A stretch of 64,000 nucleotides of DNA from assembly GCA_949358305.1 (NCBI GenBank), contig OX442315.1:37598427-37662426 (forward strand), written 5' to 3'. The notes below the pieces were generated by a model. It saw only the letters and a program-made list of their open reading frames with translations, was not told where the DNA came from and ran no database searches. How positions within the stretch are numbered: the first letter of the stretch is position 1; every line of letters begins with the position of its first letter. This document shows positions 11,721 through 25,460 of this stretch, piece after piece. The DNA comes from Strigamia acuminata (taxonomy: Eukaryota > Arthropoda > Chilopoda > Geophilomorpha > Linotaeniidae). A program made the position numbers and the translations under genes.

Positions 11721-12336
11721 CCAACAGCTCTCGTTTCAATTGAGAGCTTCGAAGTGCGTTTTCATGGTGCATCGCAACGCAGGAGGCACAATTCTGTTGG
11801 TGTGGGATGAAATTTCATCCAACACACCTGTCTTTTGTTTCATCATAGATGTTTTTCCCATTTATTGTATTTTACATTAAGCAGATCACTTATATTTATA
11901 TATTTGGCATTTCTCTTTCGGTATTTCAAATTCTGTCTTTTCCCTATTAAATTTAGTTTATGTATTATTTGTGTTGCTTTCTGCATCAAATGGATTTTAT
12001 ATTTTGTAGCATTAAGTACAGTGCAGTGTTTAGCACTCCTTTCATTAGTTGTTAATTTCTGCCACCAGAGTGTGACTCCACTCTCCAATATGGCGGCATC
12101 CATGGCGACATGGCCTTTTCTCTTACTAAACCATGTAAGTTGTTTTTATTTGATTAAATGCTTTGTTTTATTTTTATATTAGAGAGTTATTTCGCTTGGC
12201 ACGTCTTATATAAGTGTCTGGTATCCTGCACATCATATTTGGGCAATAAACAAGTTTTGTCCTCGTCAATAGCGACGTCGCCCTTCTTCATGTTATTCGT
12301 AATAGCGACAGCAAATCACGACAACCATAAAACAGA
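11721..12336. other. No gene recognised
   Basis: AT-rich sequence with several overlapping short hydrophobic ORFs in both directions, none matching a known family. They look like chance openings in T-rich DNA. Confidence 0.45.
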
Positions 12337-12714
12337 CCCGACAATACAAGGAAGGTTACGAAGGCTGTCTCAAAAAAATGTATAAATGCACAAAATGAAA
12401 TATACATAAATCATTAGCTGTGGGCAGGGCTGTTTAATTAACGCTGAAAAAATCCACAAAATTACCGCAAAATCTAAAATTCAAGCTGACTAGTGCCATC
12501 AAACTTGGAAAATTCGGACAAAAATTGATGAAAAATCTCGAGACTAAAGCTTGGATCGTCAAAGACTAAACACCAAAGAAAAAGAGCAGAAAAAACTGCA
12601 TTAGAAATGTTAATTAAACGACGCTGCCCACAGCTAATGATTACTGTGTATTTAATTTTGTGCGTGTATTTATTTTTTTGGGTCACCCTTCGTAACCCTC
12701 CTTGTATTGTCAGG
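12337..12714. mobile_element. MITE family A, copy 2
   Basis: The inverted repeats begin cccgacaatacaaggaagg on the left and cctgacaatacaaggaggg on the right and extend about 90 bp inward, including the gtctcaaaaaaatgtat and gggcagygytgtttaattaa segments shared with 2557-3210. About 378 bp, no ORF. Confidence 0.85.
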
Positions 12715-13520
12715 CTGATTTTATGTGGGCCACCCGGTATATCTTTTCTTTTAAGAAATAAAAAAGTTTAAATGCTAAATTGTATTTAAAACAATTTTTA
12801 TGTGAGCTGACATGACAGTCATGTGGCTGAAATGTGCATCGTTTATTTGTCATAGGTGCCCAATGAAAATAAAGTATTGTTTTAGAGTGGGAAAAATATC
12901 ACAAAATAGAAGACCACAAGTTGAATTACAATTGTTAAACAATGGTTCAAATTGCTATACCATTTTCACACCAAGGTTTTGAATCTCATTTGATGTTGCA
13001 GATCTAGATCCATGATTGGTGTGAACACTGATCTCGGTTCATGGATCTAGATCTGTGTGCCCAACAACTCTATTTGCCAGTTGTAAGAACATATGGTGAA
13101 TTTTTTTTAAATGGCAGTAAGAAATACAAAAATACCAGCAAATTGTTCAGTCTTATTCACATTCATCAAATAGTCTGAAAAATTCATTATTCACTGGTCA
13201 TGTTGATTTACTGATTGAATCAACTTTGGTGTGAACCCAACAGAATCCAGGTCAATAACTGAACTACATTCAGTTGGATCTGATTGGGTGGATCTAGATA
13301 CAGCCAATGGCCAATCTAAATCCATTGGTGTAAACATGGTACTAGTATTAGCCTAAACAGCCATGTTCAAGCTAAAACACTTGCTGCTCTCCTTGGTTAG
13401 ACTGGCAAAAGCATACGATCCAGCAGGCTGGCACAAATAAACTACAGTAGTTTAAAAGCAAAAATGTAAAGTTAGCTTTACTTCCAAGAAGTGAATTGTG
13501 AAAAACAAAAATGGATACTA
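12715..13520. other. No gene; short inverted and direct repeats
   Basis: Contains an imperfect inverted pair around 12985-13060 (gatctagatccatgattgg and ccatggatctagatc-like). No coding region is supported. A stretch near 13395-13435 reads RLAKAYDPAG in one frame, weakly like a BEL/Pao signature; not annotated. Confidence 0.4.
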
Positions 13521-13779
13521 TACTCTGTTCCGATATAACGTTGTCCTAATTCACTGGTGTAGTGGCATGAAAAAGTAGCCCTAAACACATTGTTTAATTG
13601 ATTAAAAGGGGAAAAAGCTTATTTTTAGCAAATAAAATAAATATTTTATTACCAATTAAATAAAATCCATCCTTCTAATCAATTTTTACACTTAAATTTA
13701 TTGAAAATAAACAGAACTACTTTTCCGCGTAGACGTAATACGGCTCAAAATAGGACAACGTTATATCGGAACAGAGTAC
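13521..13779. mobile_element. 259-bp MITE with TACTCTG ends
   Basis: The ends are near-perfect inverted copies: TACTCTGTTCCGATATAACG on the left and the same sequence inverted on the right, matching for about 27 bp. TA precedes the left end; the right flank is CA. It shares the terminal heptamer with family B but not the interior, so it probably uses the same transposase class. Confidence 0.9.
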
Positions 13780-15319
13780 AGTACACTGTACATTGCATGG
13801 GTTGATGACAACACAATGTGCAATGCCATCTATAGACAAAATGTAGAAACACTACGATACAATGGCACCTAGTGTCAGAATACAAAGTTATACATTATCT
13901 CTAATAAAAAACAAATTCAGAAATTACTAAATTATGTGTTGTCACATCTACATGAACAATGGCTAAATTTAATTTAAAAGGTGACGACAGCAAAATTGTT
14001 GAATTTCGTTGTTAGTATAAAAATCCTTTTGAAATTGTTTTCATTTATTTAATGAAAAAAAAACATAAATGTAATGCGGTTTGTTCATTTGTTCGACTGT
14101 TCATTATTTTTATTTCTACAGTGGAAAATAGCCTTTTTTCATACATAAGCTCATTGGCACAAACAATTGATTATTCCATTTTTTGGCATTTCTAAAATCT
14201 GGATTACTCAAAATTGAATCAATATTTTTCAGTTCTATTTTAACTCATTTGTAGCTAAATAATGATAGAATCATGTCCTAAAATCATGAGTTATTCATTT
14301 ATTTGTTAAATTGAAATTGTATTAAAAGAGGTGATGAGCTTAGTTTGGACCAATATTCCATTTTATTGAAACAGAGTTGTAGTCGCCCTCGATTAGTGGT
14401 CGTGGACGGCATCGGCGATTTCAAATAAGCGTTGCGACTTTTATTAAAAATAAAAAACATAGAATAAAACAAATTCTGGCAATATGAAATTGAAAAACTG
14501 AAAAAGACTGGACGGGGAACTGACAGCGCAGCTGTTGTTACTGCCAAATATATGATTTAATTCAAGTCTTTCCTTTCCCTAAAAAGCGCCACAAACCCAG
14601 AAATGGTGAACATGTTTAGGGTGAAGTCTGATTCTGATAAATGATGAGAAACATCACATTCGCATCCACCGCGGAGGGAATACTGTACTTGTATTGTCCA
14701 CAGCAAATTTCAAAATGTCGGCTTTAATCACAACAGAATGAGCAAAAGATAGCGGCTCCCTCCCTCCCTCCCACCATCCTAATACCAGATTAAAGGATAA
14801 AATGATGAAAAAAGAAAGAAAAAATGGATAAAAAATGTGAAAATCTTAAAATATTTATTGCAAAATCAGAGGCATTTGGAATATTTTCGTTGGAGCAAAG
14901 ATGCGTATGTTAACATTCCTTATTATCACGATATGGAGGAGGAAACTGCATCACGGCGAAGCTTAGCGAGTTAAATTTTAAATTTCTGTTTCAATGAATT
15001 CGCCCTCTACGACTCTGCTGCTATCAATGTCACACAGAGTAAGAGTTGCATCCAATTTTTTTTCATAAACCCATCTATCTTTATGCTCCAAACGGACACT
15101 CATCTCGTAGAGAGGCTCAGAACACGCGCCGCCATACTCACCATACTCAACACAATACCACATTTAAAATTTTAAAACGTAAAAATTAAAATCAAATGTA
15201 TTGAGCGAATGCATGAAAAGAAAAGAAAATTACACGTTTTCATTCATTTTCACCCATTTTCACCCATTTTCACCCATTTTCACCCATAGCAACGGCGTAC
15301 AAACAAATGCTAAGCCTAC
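13780..15319. other. No firm gene; 13-bp tandem repeat at 15239-15287
   Basis: Mostly AT-rich with no recognisable product. A minus-strand ORF at 14978-15163 (includes RWVYEKKLDATLTLCDIDSS) has protein-like composition and could be a downstream exon of the gene starting at 15508, but no good acceptor joins them. At 15239-15287 the unit cattttcacccat is repeated four times. Confidence 0.4.
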
Positions 15320-15508
15320 CTTATTATCGTTAGCTGTCAAGTCTAGAATTTCAGTCGAGGCTCCATTAACATAGGTTTGTGTCTCCACAGCTTCAGATCT
15401 ATTCGCAAAGTCTTTTTCTGTCGCATCCAAGTCCGAGCTTTGTTCACCTCCTCCGTTGGCTGCTGCCGATGCTGCCGATGCTGCCGATGCCGCCATAACC
15501 GCGTCCAT
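15320..15508 (-). CDS. Candidate first coding exon, unknown protein
   Basis: An ATG at 15508 opens 63 codons that end exactly at a good donor (AAG/GTAGGC, 15319-15320), in phase 0. The peptide begins MDAVMAASAASAAS, made by a short gccgatgct repeat, and continues with an acidic, polar stretch ending LDLTANDNK. This is typical of a disordered N-terminus. The flanking 15.5-15.7 kb is less AT-rich than its surroundings, as a promoter would be. I could not identify the protein or place its next exon with confidence; the downstream exons may lie anywhere below 15.3 kb. Confidence 0.4.
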
Positions 15509-16641
15509 TCTAACTGAGTCTGTAATAGGCCTCCGATTTACTCAAAGCCAGTCGAATGAAGGATGGAGGTAGATGCCGAGCTCTCTGCTGAAGCCAATCG
15601 CGCTATTATTTTTCAACACACGGTCGGCCCATTCAATCATTCATAAAACAAAGCACAACTGATGATACACTGCCGTGGATACGGTTAAAGCGATAGCCTC
15701 GACACAGTAGCGGGTAGCGACAGTGTGCTCTTCTCCATGGAATGACTAATGCTTATCTCGGGGGCAAGTCCCCTGCTCAGTTTGCTCAGTTTGCTCAGTT
15801 TGCTCAGTTTACTGAAGCACACAAAGCGCATTAGAGCAAAATAATCGTACTAACAAACAATAAATTCAAACTTCAAACAGGGTGTTGTGATTTTCAAAGG
15901 GTTGATGTATTAGTCACTCCTTGTTTGATAAAAAAAAAATTGTAACGCAGGCAGAATGGCGAAGAGTACGCTATCGGTATCCGGTACTCCACAACACCGA
16001 TTTCTAATTATCAAGTCTCGGACCAGCTGACACATCATCACAGCCTACAAGTCGGCTATAGTTCGAGGATTCAAGGATGTTGCGTTTTCGTGGCTGCCAC
16101 CTCTTCGGTTTATCTCTGTCTCCGGTTTATCGCCGGAAAACTCCGGAAATAACACCTAGTGGCGGTAAAAAGATATAAAATGGTGTCATTTGTCATCTGG
16201 CTTACAGCTTTATAGTTTGTTGTTTGTTTTTATTTTTTTCTCGTTTCAGAAAAGAATAAATTTCTCACATTAATTCATTTTTTTAGATTCTTTTTGATTT
16301 TTTATCGATTTTGTATTAAAAATCGATAGTCTTCTCAGCTGTATAAGATGATGTTTTGACATGGTGTAGGAAATCTTTCTCTAGGACATAAATCTTTACT
16401 TAAATAATAAAATATTGGGTCCAATACATACTGCAGGTAATATATTAATCTGCATTAAATTTAAACCTTAGATGGAGCCTGGATTAATGGCATGGTTCCT
16501 CTTCCACTAAAAACGGCAACCACCAATAATTCTTTCAGAAACCTTCAAAAAGTTTTACAGAACGAATTGTTTGTTTTCCGTTACAATTTGATAGGTATAT
16601 TGTCTCGCCTGATGTTACTACAAACGCGACACCATTTAGAC
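15509..16641. other. Possible promoter region and short repeats
   Basis: Upstream of the candidate exon. It holds a 9-bp tandem repeat (tttgctcag four times, 15780-15811). No coding region is supported. Confidence 0.35.
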
Positions 16642-16979
16642 CAGGGGTGTCCAACATCTTAGCTTCCTCAGGCCGCATTGGAAGAAGAGGAGTTTAGTTT
16701 TCTTGGGCTACACTGACCCTAAAGTTACGGTAGCTAATAATAGCTGATGAGCAAAAAAAAAGGTTTATACCGGTACTTATTTGTTAATTTTCTTAACACC
16801 ACCACAGATAAGCAAAAAAGTCCTTGCATAATAATCTTAATTTTAATGCTGTTTGTTATCCATAGAAAGTAAACACTAAAATTTATTAAAAACAATATTT
16901 TAGAAAGTTTGTTGGGCCCATCCACGGCCGTCTCGCTCGGGCCACATACGGCCCATGGGCTGCGGGTTGGATACTCCTA
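16642..16979. mobile_element. hAT-like MITE, worn
   Basis: Starts caggggtgtccaac and ends with its imperfect inverse gttggatactccta. GC-rich subterminal blocks (ggccgcattgg, gggccacatacggccc) flank an AT core. This is the usual hAT non-autonomous form. The 8-bp target copies are no longer alike. Confidence 0.75.
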
Positions 16980-18720
16980 CCGGTAGTTTAAAGGCAAACA
17001 TGATTAGTACATTGAGAACTTTATTGACTCTATTAATCGAGCAGCAATGCTTGGGAAATGGACAGACCGTGCAAAGATCACAATTGTCAACAGAAGAGGT
17101 GCTGTTTTGGTAAAAGATTTTCAGGAAAAAATCTTACCCTGGCCCACCTACAAGTAGGAGGCATCAATTCGGAAATATTTTCTGGATGTGGATGCAGGTG
17201 GATACAGGTGGAGGCAACGTATTGCAGCAAGAAAACAAACAGCAACTGAGACTCTTGCTATACCGTAGAGCGTAGATGATATATTTCGCTGCCAAAATCG
17301 CTTTGATTGAATCAACAAAAAAAATGAGTTTTTCGCCTGCTGAAACGATAAACAATAGGATTGAGACAGTCGCTTATTCCATAAATATAAGACCACTGAA
17401 ATCTGAGCAATTAAGTATTTTGAAAATTCTGAGTTTGTGTGTTTGTGAGTGAATTTAGAGAAAGAAAAAAAAATAGCCAATAAAACTAGATGAAAAATGA
17501 ATATAATGCATACTGTTAGGCATCCAGAGTCCTCCAGACCGCGCTGTAATGCTGTCTTCAACCGAATATAACAGGATAGCGTTGTATTCGAATACAACAA
17601 TTCGTTCTCCGTTTACCCTCATTTGATTTAATTTATGCATATGTGTGCGATTATATTACAGGATTTCTTGTTTGTAGAGGATACATACCATACTTGTGCT
17701 TTGTATAGTTGTATCACCTTTTATTTATTACCGGGTTTTTGCTTCACCGTAACTGTATATTGTTCTGTATCAATCTCTTATGTATACATTGACAATGCCA
17801 TGCACATGCATGGAATAAAAGTTAAGTTCTTTTCCACGCATTATGGCCTCGTTCCCAGCCTCCAAGCCTCAACATGATTTCCATTCGCATCAACTTCGGT
17901 TCAGATGCGGATTGGCGCAAATCCAATCCAAATCCTATCCAAACGCACTCTTAGTAATGGCTTAGAACTCGACAAGGAAACAAAATGTAGCAGTCTGAGA
18001 ATTGTTGCATTGATCTAGAAATCCCATAAAGAATAAGCTGTCAAAATTATATGGTGATTAAGCTAAGTGTTGGGGAGTTTTACTGCATCTGACAGACAAC
18101 TTTACTTAAAAGTTAAAATAGTTAAATCTCATTTACTTGTAAAAACTTTGATTGATTTTTCTCCATATCCTCCCAAGCAGTCCGATTTAATTGTACAATA
18201 CGACTGATGTCCCTTTTGGCTACATTGCTACACATAATTAAAATATTCTCATTGCATACTGAGAAAGACTAGCAAAGGTTGAAAACATTTTGGGTAAAAT
18301 TCCTATAATAACAACATGAATGAAAAAGACCTAAACAAGCACTGGTTACGCAACAACGTATTCTCAACCATTTTAACACCTTTTAAATTAAATATATTGT
18401 TTGACAATGTGATGGCTGATGGGTATCATTTATTTGTTTACGAAAGAAAAATAAAGAAAATATGGTTTGCAAAACTGATAATCCATTTAATATACTTGCC
18501 CTCATTAATTACACTTAAGAATACGAAACAATCTTTATCTTACAGCATTATAAAACTGAAGTAACAAAATCCAGTCACGCATAAACGATCGATCATAATT
18601 TCTTTTTCTTTTTTTTACCTATACTTCTGCTGTTGCATGCGACCAGGACATGATTACTTTATCTTGTAATTTCTGCAATAAGAATCCAAAGTAAACCTTC
18701 GCGCTCTTCCAACATTTCAT
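16980..18720. other. 3' flank of NPL4; no gene recognised
   Basis: Short ORFs in both strands show no family features. A pair of opposed segments near 17560-17605 contains cgttgtattcgaatacaac, a palindromic motif like those in the element at 26711-27643. The 3' UTR of NPL4 should lie just below 18721. Confidence 0.4.
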
Positions 18721-21700
18721 CTACGAAGCATTCCGAGGCAATCCACACATTTCACATAAAGTGTGAGTCGGTTGATTGAGAAACGTGCAGTGGTTACATG
18801 TCCACAAGGATGCACCCAAAAACGCGGTGTGTGATGTTGAAGGTGAAGGTGACCCTAAGAAAAGATTTACATCAATTTTCAAACCATTTGTTTTGGTGAA
18901 ATACAGTTTGTCTGTCTGCAGGCTAATCTACTCATTTGAAATAAAAACTTAGATTTAAAGGTATCTGCTGACTGCATTTTAATCATTTCTTGGGGACTCT
19001 AGAAGTTTTCACTTTTGTCAATACACAACTTAATTTTATTACAATTTTAATTCCCTTAATTACGTAACAAAACTGAAATTCTACCCCCCCCCCCCCCAAA
19101 TTTCCCAAAAATCATATAAAAATGATTATATTTGGATTATTTAAAATTTAAATTTTTTTTTTTACATGGAACTTAACAAAATTTGAAACTCCCTCTTCCC
19201 GCCATGGTGCGTTACGTAATTTATGGACGGCCCCTTATTGCACATGAGGCACTTTCATTTAGTGATTTAAATCAGTTTTAAACTGTGTAATCAGTGTAAC
19301 CATTGACATAATCCATCACAGGTTTTTTGGTAGGGTGATATAAAGTTGGGTTTGACAGATACCATCATTTTCAGATACCAGCCGATACCGATATTTTACT
19401 CCTAAATATCGACCGATAGCGATAGTTCTTTAAAATTACACTTTTTCCAAACTAATCATTTTAATACAGTAGAGCCTCTATTATCGGACCACCGGTTATC
19501 TGAACAGCAGCAATGCGATTTTTTTTTATTTTTTACCGATCTTAATCGGTTTTTTACTAGTCTTTACCGATTTTTGAATAGATTTTTAATGTTTTCTTAC
19601 GATTTTTGAATAGATTTTTAATGTTTTCTTACGATTTTTATCCATCTTGTCAGTTTTAATGCTTTTTAACTATATTTTAATGACTTTATTTTCGTATGCA
19701 GTACAGTGTATGTATAAACCTAATGCTCGATTATCCGAACAATTCGGTTTTATGAACAGCCACGTTCCCAAATAGTTCGGATAATCGAGGTAATAAATCT
19801 TTGGCAAATTTTCACAAAGAAAAACTAATTTTTCAAGTCTTTCTTCACTCAGTTTTTTCTGCAGTCACTTCAAATATTCCCAGTTTTGCTCCAAACCCTT
19901 TTTGATTCTACAGATGTACATGGGCCACCCAGATATTTACAAACTGTTGGGATTAAACCTGGATAAGCATTAGCATTTGCTTTCCCGTTTATCAAAGGAT
20001 CTATCTATTGAAAGATGAATGTTTGGCTCTCTCGAATATTTCTCCAATTCTGTTTCCTTAGAATTAACACCAACATAATGTTCTATTTAGATCTGACTGC
20101 TGGACACTTGATGCTGCATGAAATCAAATATTGTATTTCAATCTTCAGTTAGAATTGCATTGCTCATATGATTTCCTTGACTACTTGAATCATGTGTGAA
20201 ATTTTTATTTCTAATAACAAATGACGTTTCAATTTTAGCCCATTTCTGATCAATTCAGAATCGTTCTGGCAATTTTTTCCTGGATTTTGGCTATTTTGCT
20301 ATTGGTGTTTACGCCAAAATCAGCCAAAAATTATAGTGCCGGAAAATTACTAAATCGATCAATCCGAAAGGGGCATAAAAATCAATTGCTTGTATCGGAA
20401 TTTGCACAACTAGCATCAATGCAGAGAAATGGGCAAAAAAGCAAGTTTTATCAACTGAAAATTGGTTGGAAAACTGTTGTAAAAGTAAAGAAATGCAAAA
20501 AATTGTTGCTTGTTTGTTGTCCAGTTTACTTAAATCCATTTCATAAAACGGGTACGCTTCCTTGAGAATAAACTAACGAATTCATATATGATACAGTTAA
20601 GCTACTTTGTACTTTACATTCAATACGGAAAACTGCATTAAAATTAAGTTGTGTTGATGAAAATTGAAACTTTATGATTCCCTCTTCAAGATAAAAATAT
20701 CGAAATGAAGTCAGCACTAACCATTTATTTTACATACTGATTTTCAATGGGCGCATCGGCTTGCATAATACCGAAACTGCAATCGATGATTGCCTTTTTT
20801 CATAAGAGAAAAGTATTTTTTGTGTATTTAACGTAACGAATGTAGCTACGTTCAACGTTCGTTACTTTAAATATTAAAAAAACGTATTGCCGCGATACTA
20901 CGGTATTTTTGCTCCCTCAGTCGTGGCTCTTATTCGAGTCCGGTTGTTAAATGAAGCAATACGGCAAACAATTTTTTTTTTTTAGTGAAATTGTAACTTC
21001 TTTATCGATTTTTTTCGTTAAATATTATTGTTAATCGATTTTGTTTCTAGAACCGTTCTTATTTTTTGGAGATAATTTCGAATTTTCAATCGTTTTCAAT
21101 CGATTTCAATCCTGTCCATAAAAAATTGAAAAATATCAATTCTCAATCCTTTTCATCCATTTTTGATGGTAAAAAATTGATTTTAAATCGACAAACTAGT
21201 AATTATTTTTGTTAACAAAATATCGGTTACCGCTAAAAGTATGTACTCAACACTTTTTACTTCAATTAAGACACCAGACGAATTAATCGATTTTTTCAAC
21301 CAAATAAAACATTACCTTGTGCCGCCATCAGTTGTTCTACAGTTTCCCATTGTTCACTACGAGCCCACACATTAGCCAATCCTTTATCTTTGTTTTTAAC
21401 TGCATCCAACAGAGGGCCCAAGTAATCCTAACAATTAAAGCAAAGAAATAAATTCACAAATCACTTGTACCCTAACAAAACGTCACTTTCAACGGCAACG
21501 AGTCCATAGTTGCTATATAAATAAGAAAATGAAAATCCGACGCAGCATCCAAAAAACAGTCGGGTGTGAACTGTCGTGTATACTCAGACAACGCATGAAA
21601 ATCCTATTAGTACGAAAAAATAATAATACATCAAATAAAATGATAATAAATAAAAAAGAATTACTTGTAAATGTCCATTAAGTAGTCTATTTTCAACGGG

Positions 21701-24644
21701 AAATGGTTTAATTCCCGTATTTAGTGTGAATGTAAACATTGGTTCCATTGGGGTCGACAATGGTACATCCACTAATAAATATTCAATTGGTAATGGACGG
21801 GCTAATTGTATCACTTCATTACCGTAATTGTCTTTTTCCTGCAAGTAAAAAATTCATCATTAATCATCATTAATTTTATTTAAATTGATATACGGTAGTT
21901 TAGTTTCGTTGTTAACCTTGAAAAACACGTCTGGCACATATTGTTCGTTGGTAGATTCGCAAATGAATCCCAATTCAGGTGCATCTTTGGTCGGTACGAG
22001 ACAATTATCACGTACCAAAGCCATGCATTGATTTGATACTTGGTAACCCTCCATGTGAATTTGATTCGTCGAATCCCCAGTTACGCAAACGGTAACGAAT
22101 TTAGAGCCAAAATATCCATCCGGGGCTAGTTTACAGGGGTTTGGATGCTGGTTTTGGAAGTAACCCGCCATAATGCATTCCTGAGCGCTCAGAAAGTGAA
22201 AATTCTAGATTAAAAATTTAAGAAATACAAAAATTAACACAAAAATTCAAATTTAACGTAGTTTCGGTAGGCGCATTCATAAAATGATTTTAAAATTGTT
22301 ACTTGCTGAAAATATACAAATAACTTTAAATGACTTTACTTAATTATGAATGCGCCTAATGTTATACCATGTTTCGAAAGTGTTTAACGGTTCCCTTGGT
22401 TAAATCATCGGCAATAAGGTCCGTGAAAATCCAACCTACTCTCTGCAAGCCGAGATACCGAGCAATTTCGTCAACAACGTCCTTTTTATCATCCGGTAGC
22501 AGTTTCACCAAATCGCGGGAACTTTCCTAAAAATATTTTACAAATAATTAATTACAAGAAAAATATTTATTTTTCAAAGTAACAAATGAGTCGAAATAAA
22601 ATTTGTGTTGCTACGTTTCGATTTTTGAACATAGATGTCATAGAAAAATATTTCGTTTCAGTTAGAAAATAAAATCAAACTAATTCGTTTCAGTTAGAAT
22701 ATAAAATAAAACCAATTCGTTTCTTTATAATGGAAGACTACATCACTTGTGGGGGTTCGTAAATAGCAGCTATTGTTGCTTTAATCCCTAACGGTACATC
22801 CTTGTGTGGTTCGTAACGACCAAAAGCAAAGCCAATGCGTTGATGTCCAGTTGTCCTCCAGTAATCAAGAAATCGCTCCGCTATTTGAGGATTTTCCAAT
22901 ACGATGTTATCAACATGACGGTATAACTTGAGAAATAAATGAATTAATTAATTAATTAATTAATAGGTCTTGAAAATTAATCACTAATTATTCACTATGA
23001 ATAATTTTTGGTTATTCTTTACTTGTCTGTTTAGTGTAACTGCATTTGGTTGGCACTTTGAACAGATTCCTCTCGGCCAAGGCATGTGATCTTGACAGCC
23101 CGATTTGATTTTGCATGAAATGTTCTCCAAAGCAGCAAATTTCCCTCTGGAAAAAATTAATTAATGTTACTCATTTGTTTTAAACACAAAACGAAATAAT
23201 AATTCAATTTAATTTAGAAATTTTTTATTAACAATTTTTTATTCAAAAAATTTCAATTTCAATTCGTTAAAGATCAATTCTGTTTAAAAAAAATATTTAA
23301 TTACAAAGCATTTCAAGGAGAAAAAATTTTCTCCTTAAAATTTGTGTTTTTAAAATTAATTGTTATTATCAAGATAAAATTTTTCACAAACAATAAATTG
23401 TTTTTTAAAAACAAATTGTGTTTACCAGTACTCAAAATCCAATTCTTTTCCAAAAAAATAATTCTTTCAAACAAACCCCCCTACTTTGGTTAAACAAAAA
23501 ATAATTTAATCTCGACATAATAGTGAAATTAAATTTTGTCTTAACTGAGAAAAAGGTTCAAAAAATAATCCAACAGAAGCAGAACCATCCATTGACTTAT
23601 TTTAAATGCAAGTTATATTTTAACAAGGTGTATCCAAAATTAAATTTCGCCCACAAATAACCAAATGATGGCACCAGGCTGCAAATTAATAAACTTACTT
23701 GTCCACGCCACCTTTCAGTTTTCTCAAATTCGCATGAAACGACATATGCTTGAAATTATGCGCTCTCAAATACTCTTCATCATAAGGCTACAAGAAAAAA
23801 CAATCAAACTAAGCAACCAAATCACAACATTTCAACAAACTCACTTCTAACGGAGCACAATGAACGCATTTCGATTTTTGATTATGTTGACATCTGTCAA
23901 AACAAAACCAAAAACTCCACATGTCATAAAGCTTATAAACACTCGAATTAAACCTACAAACGGTCGTCACGTCCCCGCTCAATTTTTCCGTCCTGTTTTT
24001 GCAGATAAACATCGACCTCGTCCTCTGTGACGCTCACGTTACTCCCGCTGTGCAAGGTGTTGACAGAAGTCGCGGATGCATTTGAAACTTTAGCATTACT
24101 TTGGAAAATCGTACCGTTCAGTGGATGCAGGAAAATCATATCCCCGTGTCTATTTAAAAAGACACCAAGAAAATAATAATTTTTACAATTTATTTCGTGA
24201 ATTTCCTCATTTTACTTGATTCCATAAGAGTGTAAAGTTTTACTGCGCGTGGAAACAATTTCGTCCATTTTATTCGGTTTCTTGTACAATGCGAAATTAA
24301 AACTTACGAAAGAAAATGCGTCACGCACCTGAAATTCGTTCAAATAACGTAAATTATTCGTTTCGGAATGATAAAATGGTGAATTACGTTTTCAAAAAAT
24401 TTCGAGGTCGGGTCTTTAGCAGATGTTTCAATCCTCTTTGTTCCATCGGGTGATTGCACACGAATAATCTGAAATAGTTCATTTTGTTTGCATTATTTAT
24501 TTATTATTTTTTTTTGTTAGAAACTTGTTTAGTTGTTGTGGTGGATGTCACTTTTTATTGAATAATTTTGCTGAGACGTTTAAGTTATTTCGATTAGTCC
24601 CACAGGAGGTTGATTAGATGTTGACTCACCATTTTCTCACTCAT
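18721..24644 (-). CDS. NPLOC4: NPL4 homolog, p97/VCP ubiquitin cofactor (14 exons, 608 aa)
   Basis: Partner of UFD1 in the p97/Cdc48 complex that extracts ubiquitinated proteins. Exons (high to low): 24644-24630, 24468-24388, 24328-24216, 24149-23958, 23893-23845, 23787-23699, 23146-23023, 22926-22747, 22526-22368, 22204-21917, 21838-21665, 21603-21487, 21427-21316, 18854-18721. All introns are GT-AG and all phases close, giving 608 residues, the length of human NPL4. An N-terminal UBX-like fold ([12 protein letters not shown], residues 6-17) is followed by a linker, a zinc-binding region with CVHCAPLE and ICSKCQP (about 145-215), the MPN-like core ([13 protein letters not shown]) and a C-terminal NZF ubiquitin-binding finger ([10 protein letters not shown]...CEMCGLP). 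The start at 24644 fits the family better than an ATG at 24653. The last intron is 2.46 kb and carries a pogo-like relic. Confidence 0.97.
19467..19790. mobile_element. pogo/Tigger-like remnant in NPL4 intron 13
   Basis: The left end reads cagtagagcctctattatc and the right part gttcggataatcgagg, the inverse motif of pogo-type ends. A TA precedes the left end. The outer right terminus appears truncated. No ORF. Confidence 0.6.
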
Positions 24645-24653
24645 GTTTTGCAT

Positions 24654-25180
24654 AACGTCCCGACGATTTAATCACTTAGTTAGAAAAGATTGACAACCTT
24701 CTAGTCAAAAGCTTATTACTGCTCCGTCATTCGCAGTACCTAGCGCCCTGCACATGTTGCGGTATATTTCGGTACTTTGGTTTATTAAAACGCTTACGAT
24801 ATATGCCAATTAAAATCGATTTGTTACATTTAAAATACGATAATTAATATTGAAAAAATATGTAAATATGTTTTTATCAAAAAAGAGCTGTTGATTTGAT
24901 ATTTAATCAAATTGCAAAAATAAAATTGCAATCTGCGAGTTTACAAAAATCCGAATGTAATTTTAAGCCTAATAGATACAATTTATTGGTTTATAAAAAA
25001 AATGTACACATTTGTTTATGATGATATATTTTTCAATGTTGGGTTGCAACCTCCTTGGGTACCCACTCAGTAGTGCACAGGGAAGGACATAGGAACATCC
25101 AATCACGGCATTTCTAACAGTTGACCAATCACATCGCTCCATGTATCCTGGATAACAGATTTTTGAACTATACTCTGCTA
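24654..25180. promoter_or_regulatory. NPL4 5' flank; otherwise no gene
   Basis: The transcription start of NPL4 should lie in the first few hundred bases. No clear TATA or initiator was identified. The rest is AT-rich spacer. Confidence 0.35.
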
Positions 25181-25460
25181 TACTCTGTCCATGTGTAACT
25201 TGGGCCTCATAACTCACTCTGTGCTGCCACCAGGAAAAATAGTTCAGAGTGGTTTTAAATTTGTTTCATGATTTTAATTATTGAAATAATGTTATGTTGT
25301 TTGTATTTTCTGAGAAAATATATCTTGAAATCATAAAATAAAGATTTATGTTGGTTTATTTCAACATTCCTATTTATTAAGTTTATTGCTTGCTTCTTCC
25401 AGGGAACAAAACAATTTTCAAATTTTTTTATTGGTTGTTTTGTCACGGAACTGCTGTTTT
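25181..25460. mobile_element. MITE family B, copy B (right end lost)
   Basis: Begins TACTCTG after TATACTCTGC. The interior aligns with copy C: the accaggaaaaatagttc block near 25231 and the tttattggttgttttgtcacg block near 25427. No matching right terminus is seen. Confidence 0.65.

Noticed and set aside
13390-13440. RLAKAYDPAGWHK-like peptide, resembling BEL/Pao RT
   Set aside because: About 15 residues only, with no further match on either side.
16985-17300. Plus-strand stretch reading LGKWTDRAKITIVNRRGA and on with few stops
   Set aside because: Protein-like but matches no family I know and has no splice signals or start; left out.
22937-22962. taattaat tandem run inside NPL4
   Set aside because: Simple intronic repeat with no effect on the gene model.
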